Shown: positions 16,984 through 26,196, counted from the stretch's first letter. The stretch: 64,000 nt of DNA from Rhizobium sp. BK650 (GCF_014195325.1 NZ_JACIBK010000014.1:114983-178982), one strand, 5' to 3'. The notes: generated by a model from the letters alone, not told the origin. Numbers and translations: made by a program.

Positions 16984-18282
16984 TTGTCACAGACAGCATT
17001 TCTCAACCGCCAAGCACTTTTCCTACGACCCGATCCCACACGCGTCGTGGTGCGGCGCTTCAAACCCGCTACGGAACCGCGAGACTTCAAACCGACGGAC
17101 AAGACGCGGGCCAATCACATCGTGGATCGCGTGCTCGGCCTCGACCTTGAGGTCGCAGAGCAGCAACTGGCCGAGGTTCTCGAAAATTTCGAGGGCCGAC
17201 ACCGTAATCTGCTGGCGACGTTCGAAAAGCGCGCTATCGAAATGGAGGAAGCGTTCGCGCCCCACATTGCTTTCAACAAGGTGCAACGCCAACTCGTCGG
17301 CGCATACTTCATGCACGAATACTCCTTCGAGGCATCCGCTTTGTTCAACCCGAGCATAGTCGCCCACGCGGATCAGTCGGGCGTGCCGCGCGGCAGCAAG
17401 CGCTTTATCTTAAGCCTGCGTGCGGTCGGCGAAGGACATGTTTCGTCTCTCACCTTCAGATCGGGAATTGTCGATCAGAATGGCACCGTGGACATCGAAC
17501 CCACGGCGCGGCTTGCGTCCATTCCCTCGTTCGACAATCCCTCACCTTCATCGCCCGACGAGCCTTTGGAACTGAAATTTTCCTCCGAACAGCCAATCAG
17601 CGAACGGGTGATATTTCCGATGACCGCCGCGCAGTCGAACGGCATCGAGGATGCTCGCTTCGTCGAGTTCGAAGAGGCTGGTCAGAAAACCTACTACGCC
17701 ACATATACGGCGTATAATGGCAGAGACATTCGCTCCGAGCTCCTCGAGACCAAAGATTTTCTGTCGTTTCGGATGACGCCTCTCGCCGGGACAGCCGCCA
17801 AGAACAAGGGAATGGCTTTATTCCCGCGAAAGATCGACGACCAATATGCGATGATCGGTCGCCAGGACAATGAAAACCTTTATCTCATCCGCTCCAACGA
17901 TCTCCACGTCTGGAATGGCGGCGAGATCATTCTTGGCCCGAAATTTCCGTGGGAATTCGTACAAATGGGCAATTGCGGATCGCCGATCGAACTCGACGAA
18001 GGCTGGTTGCTTCTCACGCACGGCGTCGGACCCGTGCGAAGATACGCAATCGGCGCAGCCCTTCTCGACAAACGTGATCCGTCCAAGGTTCTCGCCCGCT
18101 CGAAAGAGCCGCTCGTTCACCCGGAGCCGTCGGAACGCGAGGGATATGTACCGAACGTCGTCTACACATGTGGCGCCATGCGCCACAACGATCAGATCGT
18201 GCTACCATACGCCATCTGCGACACGTTCTCGAACTTCTCGACCATCAAGATTGCCGATCTGCTGGACACGTTGATCGGCTGA
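16984..18282 (+). CDS. GH130-family beta-mannoside phosphorylase/hydrolase
   Basis: 432 residues from a TTG start at 16984. Five-bladed beta-propeller GH130 signatures: NGIEDARFVEF carrying the conserved catalytic Asp, MALFPRKIDDQYAMIGRQD, GNCGSPIELDEGWLLLTHG and PSEREGYVPNVVY. The family phosphorolyses or hydrolyses beta-mannosides; which one cannot be settled by eye. No signal peptide, so intracellular. It starts 33 bases after the glycosyltransferase, giving one operon that could both make and recycle a mannose-containing oligosaccharide. Confidence 0.85.
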   Translation: MSQTAFLNRQALFLRPDPTRVVVRRFKPATEPRDFKPTDKTRANHIVDRVLGLDLEVAEQQLAEVLENFEGRHRNLLATFEKRAIEMEEAFAPHIAFNKVQRQLVGAYFMHEYSFEASALFNPSIVAHADQSGVPRGSKRFILSLRAVGEGHVSSLTFRSGIVDQNGTVDIEPTARLASIPSFDNPSPSSPDEPLELKFSSEQPISERVIFPMTAAQSNGIEDARFVEFEEAGQKTYYATYTAYNGRDIRSELLETKDFLSFRMTPLAGTAAKNKGMALFPRKIDDQYAMIGRQDNENLYLIRSNDLHVWNGGEIILGPKFPWEFVQMGNCGSPIELDEGWLLLTHGVGPVRRYAIGAALLDKRDPSKVLARSKEPLVHPEPSEREGYVPNVVYTCGAMRHNDQIVLPYAICDTFSNFSTIKIADLLDTLIG

Positions 18283-18682
18283 CTCTCTGCTTTGGGTTAT
18301 CATCAGCAACGCGGTGTCAAATGATTGAAGGTTAAAGCCGGCCGAAGCCAAGCCATAGCCGCTGTGCCCTCCTATCCGGAATACCCCTGCAGCATGAGGC
18401 CTGTTTACGGGTACCGCTTCAGTCGGGCAACAAACAGCCCGAGCCAAGATATCGCATTGGGAACTCGCCCTTCGAATCTAAGCCGCCTTCAACTGTTTGG
18501 TGCCGACACCGGGAGACCAGCAACATCAAACGGCCGTAATGCCGCGGTATGCTACCTTCAGCTGCGATGCCGCCCCCGAGGGGGCGATACCATTGGCGAG
18601 TTCGCCTAGATTAGTCGCCGTCAATCATTCCCGAAATTGCGACCTTTATGGAGCAGGCCTCATGCAGGCTTGAATTGTTGTT
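18283..18682. other. gene-poor stretch with a GC hairpin
   Basis: No gene is supported. At 18571-18586 a compact hairpin (CGCCCC, CGAG loop, GGGGCG) is present without a following T-run. It could end transcription of the GH130 operon, but it lies about 290 bases past the stop. Confidence 0.4.
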
Positions 18683-18913
18683 TTGAAATCACCACGCCGA
18701 AATTCTACTCCGTCTGCCAGCAGCCGTGCTCGAGCCACCGCAGATAAAAAAGTAATATCGAGCCCGCAGAACTTAATGAGACGATATGAGCAATATATGG
18801 TTTCAGCCCGAGAAGCCGCCCAAGCCGGTACCGGGTCGAGGCGTAGAACCTTGATCAGCACGCTGAACACTTCTATCGCGCGGCAGCCCTGGAGAAAGCC
18901 GGCACGCAACGAT
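18683..18913 (+). pseudogene. DUF4167-like remnant
   Basis: Frame from ATG 18683 gives a basic N-terminus, then LMRRYEQYMVSAREAAQAG. After a frame change the next stretch reads QHAEHFYRAAALEKAGTQR with an in-frame TAG in between. The order (region before AREAAQAG, then EAxNLxQHAEHFYR) is the DUF4167 signature. Two lesions make it non-functional. Confidence 0.5.
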
Positions 18914-19542
18914 GATCGCGGAAACAAAGTCATCCATGGAACGAGGTTCGGACGAAAAAGCCTGGCTCAAAATCCTTGCCAAATATCGCAAGCCGCATGC
19001 GGGCCGCAGCGTGTTCGAGTTGACCGTCACAGCGATCCCTTTCGTCGCCTTCTGGACGCTGACTTGGCTCGCGGTTCATTTCGGCTTCGCGCTTCGATGA
19101 CTGGACAGGACGCGTTCTCGGCGTCCTTACCCTGACGCCTTATGACTATTGGCGCAGGGCGCATGCTACGCACCACGCGTCGGCCGGCAATCTCGATGAG
19201 CGCGGCGTCGGGGATATTACCACTCTTACCGTCACGGAATACTATGGTCGGTCCCGGTGGAGACAGATTGGATATCGCCTTTATCGGCATCCGCTGGTGA
19301 TGTTTGGAATAGGCCCTGCCTGGCTCTTCCTGTTTCAGCAACGGCTGCCGATGGGGATGATGCGCGAAGGCGTGCTTCCATGGATGTCGACGATAGCTAC
19401 CAATATCGCGGTGATGGTGATCGCCAGCGAAAGCTCCTTTGGAAAATTCAGGGTCGCACGCTGGAGGCCGGAATTTTGTCGACCGCACGAGAGGCTGGTT
19501 GCGCGACACAGGTTCGATACGACCAACACAGCAGGAGGTTAG
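18912..19542 (+). pseudogene. fatty acid desaturase, internally deleted and frameshifted
   Basis: From ATG 18912 a cytoplasmic N-terminus (EKAWLKILAKYRKPHAGRSV) and first membrane span end at 19100. The sequence then resumes in another frame with LTPYDYWRRAHATHHASAGN, containing the HxxHH-type histidine box of membrane desaturases, and continues through LYRHPLVMFGIGPAWLFLFQ. The first histidine box (HDCGHGS type) has been deleted and the 3' part lost. It once encoded a di-iron acyl desaturase. Confidence 0.75.
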
Positions 19543-19718
19543 AACAAAAACCAGATAGGTATTGCAAAACCAAAAATTGAGCTTATATGTTGAATATCGA
19601 CCAATGCTTGTGACGTCGTTCCAGAGCGTTATGCTCCCGTCGGATTTCCTCTCAAATAATCGATCTTACCCGCAAGGCATCGCGGGAACCACAACGATTG
19701 CTTCGAAAGGAAATCGTT

Positions 19719-19928
19719 ATGAACACTGGTACTGTAAAGTGGTTTAACTCCACCAAAGGCTTCGGCTTCATTCAGCCTGACAATGGCAGCACGGATGTGT
19801 TCGTGCACGTGTCTGCCGTCGAGCGGTCCGGCATGCGTTCGCTCTCGGATGGTCAGAAGATCACTTATGACATCGTCCAGGACCGCAAGTCCGGCAAGAG
19901 CTCTGCCGACAACCTTCAAGCGGCGTGA
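19719..19928 (+). CDS. cspA: cold-shock protein
   Basis: 69 residues, single cold-shock domain: TGTVKWFNSTKGFGFIQPDN with RNP1 (KGFGFI) and RNP2 in VFVHVSAVE. Binds single-stranded nucleic acid and acts as an RNA chaperone. ATG 19719 follows GAAAGGAAA. The ~150 bases upstream contain no gene and may hold its leader. Stands alone. Confidence 0.93.
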   Translation: MNTGTVKWFNSTKGFGFIQPDNGSTDVFVHVSAVERSGMRSLSDGQKITYDIVQDRKSGKSSADNLQAA

Positions 19929-20194
19929 TAAGGTCATTCGACCGCTGACCACGGATGTACTGGCAGCAAAGCTGAATGACTGTGAGAGTTCATGCCCGGC
20001 CTTTTGTTTTTCCCGCCACAGAGATTGGCAATTTTAATCTCCGAAGCGTCCGCAAGGACGGGTCCGGTTTCGACCGCTGCAACATCCGGCCCGAGCGGCA
20101 TCGCAGGCACAAATGACAATAGCCTGCCCAAACGGCGAGGCAGGCATGTGGCAGACGCAATAGCCGCATCATAGGCATCGCTGTCTTTCCGACG

Positions 20195-20221
20195 GCCTTA
20201 CCAAAACGAGAGGAGGACACA
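20195..20221 (+). promoter_or_regulatory. 5' leader resembling the MSS-gene leader (weak copy)
   Basis: CCTTA at 20196-20200 lies 11 bases before GAGGAGG (the ribosome site), and ACACA-ATG-TCTTCCAAC follows. This is the same GGAGGACA-ATGTCTTCCA start as at 28366 and 29019, but the GGGCGCT and GCCCCAA elements are absent. CCTT could pair with GAGG through one G-U pair. Confidence 0.35.
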
Positions 20222-20449
20222 ATGTCTTCCAACGAGTATTCCGGCTACGTTTCACAAAATCTGGCCCGTTCGAGTCCATTCGGATATCATGAACAAGCGA
20301 CCCTTCGCGCGCTTCTCGAGACCGCGGTCACCCGAGCCGCTCAGCGAGACCTGCCCCTGGCGGCGACGAGTGCCTTTCTAAATTTCGGCATCGACGGAAA
20401 AACCCGCATGCGGACGATACTTCAAGGCAGGACGCCCCTCCCAGTTTAG
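20222..20449 (+). CDS. small hypothetical protein of the MSS-leader group
   Basis: 75 residues, MSSNEYSGYVSQNLARSSPF at the start, then a helical segment TLRALLETAVTRAAQRDLPL. Soluble. No domain recognised. It shares its first four residues and ribosome-site context with the proteins at 12575 and 29019, while the rest differs. Confidence 0.5.
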   Translation: MSSNEYSGYVSQNLARSSPFGYHEQATLRALLETAVTRAAQRDLPLAATSAFLNFGIDGKTRMRTILQGRTPLPV

Positions 20450-20534
20450 CAAATTTGCTTCGAGACAAACGCGGACCCAAATCACTCCAGCTCAAACAGC
20501 GCCGACATTTATCCGGGCGCCGAAGGATAAACCC

Positions 20535-20672
20535 ATGGCCAAGGGCCAAACGCGTAGCAACCGCGAAATCCGTAAACCGAAAAAAGACAAGACCGCAACA
20601 GTGACACCCGCGCCCTCTGGCTCGCAGGTCAAGCTCACGGGCGGACACACCGCGAGTGTCAGCAAGAAATAG
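20535..20672 (+). CDS. 45-residue basic conserved protein (MAKGQ type)
   Basis: Starts MAKGQTRSNREIRKPKKDKT and ends TGGHTASVSKK. Small Lys-rich proteins starting MAKGQxRSNRExxKPKK occur across Rhizobiales; their role is unknown and they are probably disordered. A GAAGGA site lies about 9 bases upstream of the ATG. No neighbour shares an obvious function. Confidence 0.62.
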   Translation: MAKGQTRSNREIRKPKKDKTATVTPAPSGSQVKLTGGHTASVSKK

Positions 20673-20737
20673 CTCGTCATTGTCACGCCAATACCATCGC
20701 AAAGGGCGCGATAACGCGCTCATTCTTCGAGGACAAA

Positions 20738-20941
20738 ATGACAAAATACACCACCCGAAAATCCGCAGAAGGGCTGTTTCGTGCACCTGCCGCCGAAGCC
20801 GGTTCCAGTGCCGAAAAGCTCTTCAACCTTCGAAAAGGGATGCAGCTGCGCCAGCGCCAACTGCGCGATAGCGAACGGACCGTCCGAGATGCCGCCCGTC
20901 GCCTCCGTCATCCTGTCGCAACCGCGAGGGCTCAAATGTGA
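20738..20941 (+). CDS. small basic hypothetical protein
   Basis: 67 residues, MTKYTTRKSAEGLFRAP then a strongly charged helix (LRQRQLRDSERTVRDAARRL). Stop TGA overlaps the GTG start of the next gene (ATGTGA at 20936-20941), so the two should be translated together. Function unknown. Confidence 0.52.
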   Translation: MTKYTTRKSAEGLFRAPAAEAGSSAEKLFNLRKGMQLRQRQLRDSERTVRDAARRLRHPVATARAQM

Positions 20942-21198
20942 CCCGGTTCGATTATACGGGCGGAGCTGGACTTTACGCCGGCAAGTCGAAAGCTGGAACA
21001 AGCGGCCCTCGCTATCGGCGGTTCGAGACAGCTGCCGAAGCCCTGCGTTTCGCCGTAGAGGACATGCCAAACAGTCAGCAGCGTGGCTCTATGTTGGAGA
21101 TTGACGAGGCGCGTTTTGATCAGAACCAGATTCGCGCGCTCTATGACGCGCCAGGCTACCCACTTTCACGCCGCTCGCCTGAACGGCGACAGGTCTGA
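20938..21198 (+). CDS. small conserved rhizobial hypothetical protein
   Basis: 86 residues from GTG 20938. Pattern GLYAGKSKAGTSGPRYRRFE, then AALRFAVEDMP-like (EALRFAVEDMPNSQQRGSML) and RFDQNQIRALYDAPGYPL resembles short conserved proteins of unknown role in Rhizobium. Translationally coupled to the preceding gene. Confidence 0.6.
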   Translation: MTRFDYTGGAGLYAGKSKAGTSGPRYRRFETAAEALRFAVEDMPNSQQRGSMLEIDEARFDQNQIRALYDAPGYPLSRRSPERRQV

Positions 21199-21334
21199 CG
21201 GACTCTTGGGACGCCGGCTTAAGCTTTGATCTGCGACGCTCAGAGATCCGCGGTCACCGTCGCGACAAGGCTGATCCGATAGGCCGTGGCTTTCCGTGTC
21301 CTATGAGCTGACAGCTGAAAAAGAGGACTACGAC

Positions 21335-21682
21335 ATGACCGATTTGCAAGAATTTGCTTCGAGTTCGAATGGAGACAAGTGGTTCTTTGGAAAAGACGCT
21401 GCGACCAGCAGGCTTTTCGTCCTCCACCGGGGGAACGCAGCCTCTGGCGGCCACGACACAAGTTCGTCGGTCGATGCTTTCTTGAACCAGCAGCCGTTCG
21501 GTCCCGAGCGTGAGGCACGGGTCGTGTTCCCGGAGAAGAATAAAAATAGCGAAGATACCTGCCTTCGCGAAGATGCTGAGACGCCATCCCTGCGGCTGGC
21601 GGAAAGAATCGACGCATGGCTGGGCAGAGGTCAAAGCAGCGGACCCAGCCGAAGCCGCGAGGCTATAGAACGATCGGACTGA
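21335..21682 (+). CDS. small conserved rhizobial hypothetical protein
   Basis: 115 residues from ATG 21335 behind AGAGGA; the frame opens 13 residues earlier. The N-terminal ~60 residues (FASSSNGDKWFFGKDAATS, then FVLHRGNAASGGH) look like a compact beta domain seen in short rhizobial proteins of unknown function. The C-terminal part is polar and may be out of the ancestral frame. Confidence 0.6.
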   Translation: MTDLQEFASSSNGDKWFFGKDAATSRLFVLHRGNAASGGHDTSSSVDAFLNQQPFGPEREARVVFPEKNKNSEDTCLREDAETPSLRLAERIDAWLGRGQSSGPSRSREAIERSD

Positions 21683-21959
21683 GGTGGCTCAATTGTCACG
21701 TTGTGGTGCTTCTTCGATCTCGAAGGGGTGAGAACCATCAGCCGCCTTCTCGATGAACATCTCCCCTGTTCACCCGCGCGTGTCGAACACTGGTGCCGGA
21801 AGAATGTGCGGCTCAGGACGCTGCCTCTTGCCCTGACTAATATCTCCGTCCTCCATGGATTAAGGATGGACTTACTACAGGAAAGCTCTATGTGTCCCTC
21901 ATCGTCAGCAATGAATTCGTAGGCGCTGGCGGCTGAGGGCTAAGAGCTCCCGCCTGCCA

Positions 21960-22412
21960 ATGCAGGACGCGCTCGTGGTCGATTGCGCCGAGACTTTTCA
22001 GAAAATCATCAGCGAAGACAGTAGCAAGCTGCTTGTTCTCATCGCTGAAGATGAATTACTCATCAAACTAAGTCTCGAAGACGTCGTGACGGAAGCAGGC
22101 TTCGAGCACCGCGCCGTATCGGATGCGGATGAGGCTATTCTTGCTTTGGAAGAGGACTCTGCTCGCTTTTGCGCCTTGATAACCGACGTGAGGATGCCAG
22201 GACAAAGAGACGGTTGGGATTTGGCTCGCCGAGCGCGAGAATTGCAGCCGCTTATGCCAGTGATCTATATGACAGGCGACAGCGCCAAGGAATGGGCAGC
22301 TCAAGGCGTTCCCAATAGCGTTCTGCTTCAGAAGCCTTTCGTCCATGCCCAGCTCGTCACGGCATTAACCACTCTGCTGAACGATGCTGCCACGAGCGGG
22401 ATTGGCCAATAG
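21960..22412 (+). CDS. single-domain response regulator
   Basis: 150 residues, with a ~25-residue leader then a receiver domain: LIAEDELLIKLSLED, phospho-acceptor Asp in ALITDVRMPGQRDGWDLAR, MTGDS switch and LLQKPF Lys. The GWDLARRARE segment is typical of the rhizobial group usually found near HWE kinases. No kinase is adjacent; partners may be those at the left end of the window. Confidence 0.85.
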   Translation: MQDALVVDCAETFQKIISEDSSKLLVLIAEDELLIKLSLEDVVTEAGFEHRAVSDADEAILALEEDSARFCALITDVRMPGQRDGWDLARRARELQPLMPVIYMTGDSAKEWAAQGVPNSVLLQKPFVHAQLVTALTTLLNDAATSGIGQ

Positions 22413-22882
22413 CCCGTCAGCATGAACGACGAGATCGGCTCGGGCGCTCAATCTTTTTGCTTGGCCTCCTCGGCGGCGCTGTGTCAACGGCTGCGGTCTG
22501 CCTGCCGTCCCGGCCTTTGCCCAGCCGGCGGTCTCACCGCCATTCGCAATCCATCGTCTGGTGGCCACTCGACCGCGTCGTCCTGCTATCGCTGTCGCCG
22601 CTTCTCGACCGTCTGACCCATCATCGCGAGGTTACTGGAAACGAGTCCTGGCGCTTCAAGAACCGCTCTCAAACCTAAAGCCGAAGAACGACATCACCCG
22701 CACTTGGCCTACCCTCTGCAACCCCGGCCGGCTCCGGGCAGGCCAAGCGCTGATCTACAACATCAGGGGGGTCAAAACTGGATGCCGATAAGGGGTGAAT
22801 TTTGGACACGATGACGTAATTGCTCGCCTTCGTTCTTCGAATGACGCTCAATATTTGAGCCCCATCCTCGAAGGAGACTCGC
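22413..22882. other. gene-poor stretch before IS110
   Basis: No supported gene. Short frames here look random in composition. The last ~90 bases probably belong to the left end of the IS110 element, whose exact border I cannot fix. Confidence 0.4.
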
Positions 22883-23901
22883 ATGAAACACTATGTTGGC
22901 CTGGACATATCGCAACGGGAAACAGCCGTTTGTGTCGTGGACGAGACCGGAAGACCGATCTTTGAAGGTAGGGCTAAGTCGAATCCCGGAGCCCTGGCAG
23001 AGCTGATCCGGAGGAAAGCGCCGTTTGCGGAACGCATTGGCTTTGAAACGTGAGTTATGTCGAGCTGGCTGTGGCATGAGCTCAGGCGTATCGACCTACC
23101 TGTCGTCTGCATCGACGCACGGCACGCGAAAGCCGCATTATCGGTACGCATGAACAAGAGCGACGAGAATGATGCCCGAGGCTTAGCGGAGCTGGTTCGC
23201 ATCGGTTGGTACAGGGAGGTGAAGGTCAAGAGTGCAGAGAGCCAGCAGGTTCGCTCCCTGCTCGTAACCCGCTCGCGCCTGATCGAAATAAGACGAGCGA
23301 TAGAAAACCAGATACGAGCGATGGTGAAGGAGTATGGACTGCTCTTCGATCGCGCCATTGGGTCGATGTTCCGGCGTAAGGTGGCGGAATTGGTTGATGC
23401 CGAACACCCTCTCAAAGATGTCATCGCCCCGCTGCTTTCCATTCATGAACAAGTTTGCGGCGAACAGGAAAAGCTCGACAAGCGGATAGCCGCTCTTGTA
23501 CGCGCCGACGAAACAAGCCGTCGTCTGATGACCGTGCCAGCCATCGGCGTCTGACGTTCCGTCACACCATCGACGATCCGAGTCGGTTCCGATCGGCCGC
23601 GACGGTTGGCGCATATCTCGGTCTGACACCCAGGCGAAAGCAATCTGGGGAGAGCGACACGAACGGCAAGACATCGAAGTGGGGCGATCGACTGTTAAGA
23701 ACGTATCTGTTCGAGGCCGCGTCGGTCCTGCTGCACAGGACGAAGAAATGGTGCACATTGAAGGCGTGGGGGCTGCGGCTTGCGAAGCGCATCGGGATGA
23801 AAAAGGCCAAGGTCGCCGTTGCCCGAAAGCTCGCTGTCATTCTTCACTGCATCTGGGTCGACGGCACCACCTTTGAATGGAGTGCTCAGAAAACCGCTTG
23901 A
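22883..23901 (+). mobile_element. IS110-family transposase, broken
   Basis: From ATG 22883 behind AAGGAG: MKHYVGLDISQRETAVCVVD (the DEDD RuvC-like start), interrupted at 23053 by a TGA after RIGFET. It continues MSSWLWHELRRIDLPVVCID to a second break near 23552 (PAIGV), then the Tnp_20 part RFRSAATVGAYLGLTPRRKQ to the end. One premature stop and one small deletion with frame change leave no intact product. Inactive unless complemented. Confidence 0.85.
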
Positions 23902-24203
23902 ACTAAACCCGAGTTTGCAGGCCCTAGACGGGGTCTGCAATATCCCCGCCGGGACGGTGGTTGCGGTGACTTCGGTCAATCGGCTGATGGCCCAACAGGC
24001 ACATCGATGGACACGTTGAAGCACTCGACCCGAACAACATCATGAGGCAACGACCTCGGAAAGGACCATGACCCCGGCAAGGATGTTGCAGGCGCTTGAC
24101 AAACACCCGCAATTAAAGGGCCGATAGAATTCGCTCTTTAGATGCAGCCGAAATCGAAAGTATGTGCCGCACTAGGATGAAGTCGTTCTTTCTCCATAGC
24201 CAC

Positions 24204-24303
24204 TCTTCCTACACCAGTATTAGCTGGATCAGGTTCAACGGGTTAACGCGACGCCCAGACGGGCAGCGGCGGTATCTCAGCCTCTTTCCGAGGCGCCCCA
24301 AGT
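24204..24303 (-). ncRNA. TPP riboswitch (thi-box), orphan
   Basis: On the minus strand the sequence reads GGGGCGCC, then CTGAGATACC, then ACCCGTTGAACCTGATCC and finally GTGTAGGAAG: the conserved blocks of the thiamine-pyrophosphate aptamer in order. It would control a gene to its left, but only ~300 bases of unrecognised DNA and the IS110 remnant lie there. The only frame after it is a 19-codon stub starting at 24196. The thiamine gene has apparently been lost. Confidence 0.88.
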
Positions 24304-24883
24304 GTACTTGAAACGCTATTGCAACCTCAAAATGTTGTCAAGCAGCCTTGGACTATAGCGGTTCTCTTCCGGAAAACATCGAGCGCGGCGGAAGACCGCT
24401 ATTCGATCGAGCGCGCCTTAAATGAAATCGTCCTAAAAACAGTGCCTTATTCATTGGTATTGGAGTCGCGAGCATCGGCGCAGCCGTCTTGCGCGCAACG
24501 TGCAGCGCCTAAACGCCTTGTTGAGTCAGGTGGGACAAAAAAACACGCTTGGAGGCTTGTGACACAGGGTGTTAAGCAAAAGCCGAACGGTCAGCGCCAG
24601 CTCACTATCACGTTTTATTACAATCTCTCGAATTCTCCCGCCTGCCTCAGCCCAGACAAGGTTGGCATGGGTCGGTGTATATGCTGTGCAACACCTATCT
24701 TCTTTGTTCCGGGCAGTTCCGATCGATCCATTATGCGAGCTTTGGCCCAAATCGTGAACCCCATAGCAACAAGCCGGCCGCTGGCCTCGAGATCTCTCTC
24801 CGTGCCAGCGACGTAGGAAGGCGTCGTGGGCTGAAGCGGATTTCGACTGACCGCTAGAGCCAATATCGGTTCGTCGGGAAGCT
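24304..24883. other. gene-poor stretch upstream of TPP riboswitch
   Basis: The minus-strand promoter for the riboswitch should lie in the first ~60 bases. The remainder has open frames in several registers with no recognisable product. Confidence 0.4.
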
Positions 24884-25180
24884 TCATGCGTGCGAGGCGT
24901 CATTCTTTTGGATGACTTTCCGCGCCTCGTAAAAGCGCTGCTGGGAGGAGATGCCCTTGTTTGTCCCGGAGCCCGAGCTCGCACTCGTCTGAGATCCTGC
25001 GCAGATGCTCCTCGTGCTGGCCTGCAACAGGTGGAAGCGTTCCAATAAATCCTCAGCGTCTTCGGTCGGTAAACCCATGAGGCGCAACCGCTCAATCAAA
25101 GCGATCTGGTCAGCGATGTGCTTCTCGCCCTCCAGTACGTGCCTTAAGGCCATCTCAGCCGGCGTCTCATCGCTGCCCAT
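24884..25180 (-). CDS. small helical hypothetical protein
   Basis: 98 residues. The first ~55 (EMALRHVLEGEKHIADQIAL, then LPTEDAEDLLERFHLLQAS) resemble a short helical, coiled-coil family common in rhizobia, whose members usually end soon after the ELLxxFxxLQ part. The remaining C-terminal ~40 residues are Ser/Gly-rich and may come from a frameshift. No ribosome site is obvious. Function unknown. Confidence 0.52.
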   Translation of the reverse strand: MGSDETPAEMALRHVLEGEKHIADQIALIERLRLMGLPTEDAEDLLERFHLLQASTRSICAGSQTSASSGSGTNKGISSQQRFYEARKVIQKNDASHA

Positions 25181-25447
25181 TCGGTCACTACGACGGCCGA
25201 CCCCAATGCTGCATGAGCAACACAGAGCAAACAGCCGCGACAGGCATCAAACCCGTGCTAACTATTTCATCACCGCGACAATTATGGCGGCGGCGCATCC
25301 GGCTTTTTTCGCCCCGAGGTACCATAGGTGACATTGCGGCGGCGCCCGGCCGCGAGCGAGCACGGCCAACAAACCGCAGGGACAAATGGCACTAGGTATC
25401 GGGATAGGCTGGGACTAGGGTGCTGCTGCAATTGGAGCAGATGAGAT

Positions 25448-25714
25448 GAGCGAAAACTTCAGCGCCAAGAAACCTTCGCTATATGCAGTGAGATTGAAAC
25501 CACCATTACATTCGTTCGGGATGAATTCATCACTGAGGAAAAGACCTTCCCACTCGAGATAGTTCTACACATCCGCACTCACGGTCGCGGGCGCCCGGGC
25601 AGGCCAGCCCTGCCGCGCCTGGGGCGAGACCGGGCTACTCCGTCCCCAACAGCATGTTCTTGCTACAGTCCGAATGGATTGGGCATTACTGATCCTCCGG
25701 GAGAGAATGCGTGA
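25448..25714 (+). pseudogene. small gene with early frameshift
   Basis: ATG 25448 gives MSENFSAKK. One base off, the adjacent frame reads FAICSEIETTITFVRDEFIT, then EEKTFPLEIVLHIRTHGRG, which looks coding and runs to TGA 25712-25714. That stop overlaps the GTG start of the DUF1488 gene, as expected for a coupled pair. I infer a single frameshift near 25475. No family is recognised. Confidence 0.4.
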
Positions 25715-26196
25715 CACTGACCTTTCCCAATAAAAGCCGCAGTTTTGATGAGAGCCGGAATGCGGTCCGCTTCTCCGGTTATGACGGCATGTTCGAAGTG
25801 CGGTTTTTGGTCGAAGCTAACGCCTTGCGGACCGCAAGCCAGCCCGGCCACTCCGAGGACGAGTGCCTGAGAGCCTTCGACATGGCGCGCGAGATCATTC
25901 TGGAAGCGGCGACCCGTGCCTACGGCCGCAGCGGCAAAGTCATATACCCTGACGGCGCAGGATATCCGCCGGTAGACTTTTACACCCGGAAAGGCCGTGC
26001 AGGAGCCGAACCCAATGTCAGCCGACAGAAAACATCTCAGTGTCGCGGGCCCGCGTGGCGAGCCGCTGTCCCGACCAGGGCGATCTTGAATCGGCCGTCT
26101 ACAGCGCGCTCGCCCATGCCGGCGATCTCGACCCCAGCTATATCTTCGTCACCGCGCGCGGCCGCGACATCACGCTGGCCGGATGGGTGCATTTGA
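25711..26196 (+). CDS. DUF1488 family protein (second copy)
   Basis: From GTG 25711: LTFPNKSRSFDESRNAVRFS, GYDGMFEVRFLVEAN and AFDMAREIILEAATRAYGR, closely parallel to the protein at 12859. Family proteins are ~90 residues. Here the frame runs on to 161 residues, overlapping the BON gene, so the last ~60 residues are probably not native. Role unknown. Confidence 0.65.
   Translation: MTLTFPNKSRSFDESRNAVRFSGYDGMFEVRFLVEANALRTASQPGHSEDECLRAFDMAREIILEAATRAYGRSGKVIYPDGAGYPPVDFYTRKGRAGAEPNVSRQKTSQCRGPAWRAAVPTRAILNRPSTARSPMPAISTPAISSSPRAAATSRWPDGCI

Noticed and set aside
18646..18933. 95-codon minus-strand open frame
   Set aside because: Lies antisense over the DUF4167-like relic; no ribosome site and no recognisable product.
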